A stretch of 64,000 nucleotides of DNA, taken from Bombella pollinis (GTDB lineage: Bacteria; Pseudomonadota; Alphaproteobacteria; Acetobacterales; Acetobacteraceae). Below are positions 63,826 to 64,000 of this stretch, piece after piece. How positions within the stretch are numbered: position 1 is the stretch's first letter; every line of letters begins with the position of its first letter. Below the pieces are notes generated by a model, which saw only the letters and a list, made by a program, of their open reading frames with translations, was not told the DNA's origin and did no database searches. Position numbers and translations under genes: made by a program. The stretch is taken from positions 62,001 through 126,000 of the forward strand of contig NZ_JANIDX010000002.1 of NCBI RefSeq assembly GCF_026385485.1, read 5' to 3'.

Positions 63826-64000
63826 GTGATTCGTCTCAATGCTCTTATGGCGTCCCAGCCTCTTTGGTTGAAGGCGTTCTCAATCATCCTTGGTACGTTC
63901 ATCCTAGAGGATGTTGCAACCGTCTTAGCGGCCACTGCTGCTAAAAATGGCAATATTTCCAGCATAGCCGCTTTATTAAGCCTTTATGTAGGAGTTGTTG
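63826..64000 (+). CDS. Membrane protein, DedA/VTT-like (N-terminal part; runs off the window)
   Basis: The open frame from GTG 63826 (or ATG 63847) to the window end encodes MIRLNALMASQPLWLKAFS and a hydrophobic stretch with ILEDVATVLAATAAKNGNISS. The acidic FxxD/LED before a helix resembles the DedA/SNARE-associated membrane family. Only about 58 residues are seen, so the family is a guess. A TAAGG site precedes the GTG. Confidence 0.5.
   Translation, partial: MIRLNALMASQPLWLKAFSIILGTFILEDVATVLAATAAKNGNISSIAALLSLYVGVV

Noticed and set aside
1..64000. CRISPR arrays, prophage, insertion sequences, toxin-antitoxin or defence islands
   Set aside because: No evenly spaced repeats, transposase, integrase or defence-type domains were seen; the content is housekeeping throughout.

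Overview
The window reads as chromosomal DNA of an acetic acid bacterium (family Acetobacteraceae, Alphaproteobacteria). The strongest evidence is a two-gene PQQ polyol dehydrogenase, sldB-sldA (21425-24005), of the membrane-bound type used for incomplete sugar and polyol oxidation in Gluconobacter and its relatives. Supporting signs are a plant-type glutamate-cysteine ligase, an unusually long Smc, alphaproteobacterial gene orders (dacA-tmk-holB-metG-tatD; aroE-coaE-dnaQ; miaB-phoH-ybeY-corC) and compact operons with many 1-16 bp gene overlaps. The genus cannot be fixed by eye. About 57 protein genes fill nearly everything and no gap exceeds 300 bp. I see no rRNA, intact tRNA, insertion sequence, prophage, CRISPR array or defence island.

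Layout. 1-3600: 5' part of a class III alcohol dehydrogenase gene, a bestrophin-like channel, the RNA polymerase-binding regulator CarD, an SDR oxidoreductase and a secreted YceI protein. 3657-9886: tamA-tamB, outer-membrane assembly. 10051-14884: plsC, then miaB-phoH-ybeY-corC. 14970-21284: a Tat-type DsbA, Smc, a metallophosphoesterase and chorismate mutase. 21425-24005: sldBA. 24073-27182: a small orphan, pyrE, murI and a polyprenyl diphosphate synthase. 27398-30558: class I ribonucleotide reductase nrdA-nrdB with two NrdR-like boxes upstream. 30559-35823: aroC, fabI and the divergent lipid A cluster waaA-lpxK-lpxL. 36004-40833: a small orphan, a LpoA-like lipoprotein divergent from rsmI, lolA and gshA. 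40961-45512: rsmE, ubiA and two MFS transporters. 45598-50484: yfgM-bamB-der and pyrC. 50536-54955: tlpA, N-formylglutamate amidohydrolase, aroE, coaE, dnaQ and a family 9 glycosyltransferase. 54966-56580: argH and a 52-residue lipoprotein. 56624-63710: mltB, dacA, tmk, holB, metG, tatD and an MBL hydrolase. 63826 to the end: the 5' part of a membrane protein gene.

Functionally the window is dominated by envelope building (TamAB, BamB, LolA, LpoA-like, MltB, DacA, MurI, lipid A genes), nucleotide supply and replication (PyrE, PyrC, NrdAB, Tmk, HolB, DnaQ, Smc), and ribosome/tRNA maturation (MiaB, YbeY, RsmI, RsmE, Der). I did not find a convincing previously undescribed multi-gene system. The points most worth a second look are the long-armed Smc, the NrdR-box promoter, two divergent gene pairs whose start codons overlap or nearly abut, twin-arginine motifs on four exported envelope proteins, the small lipoprotein after argH, a structured pyrE leader, and two small orphan proteins.
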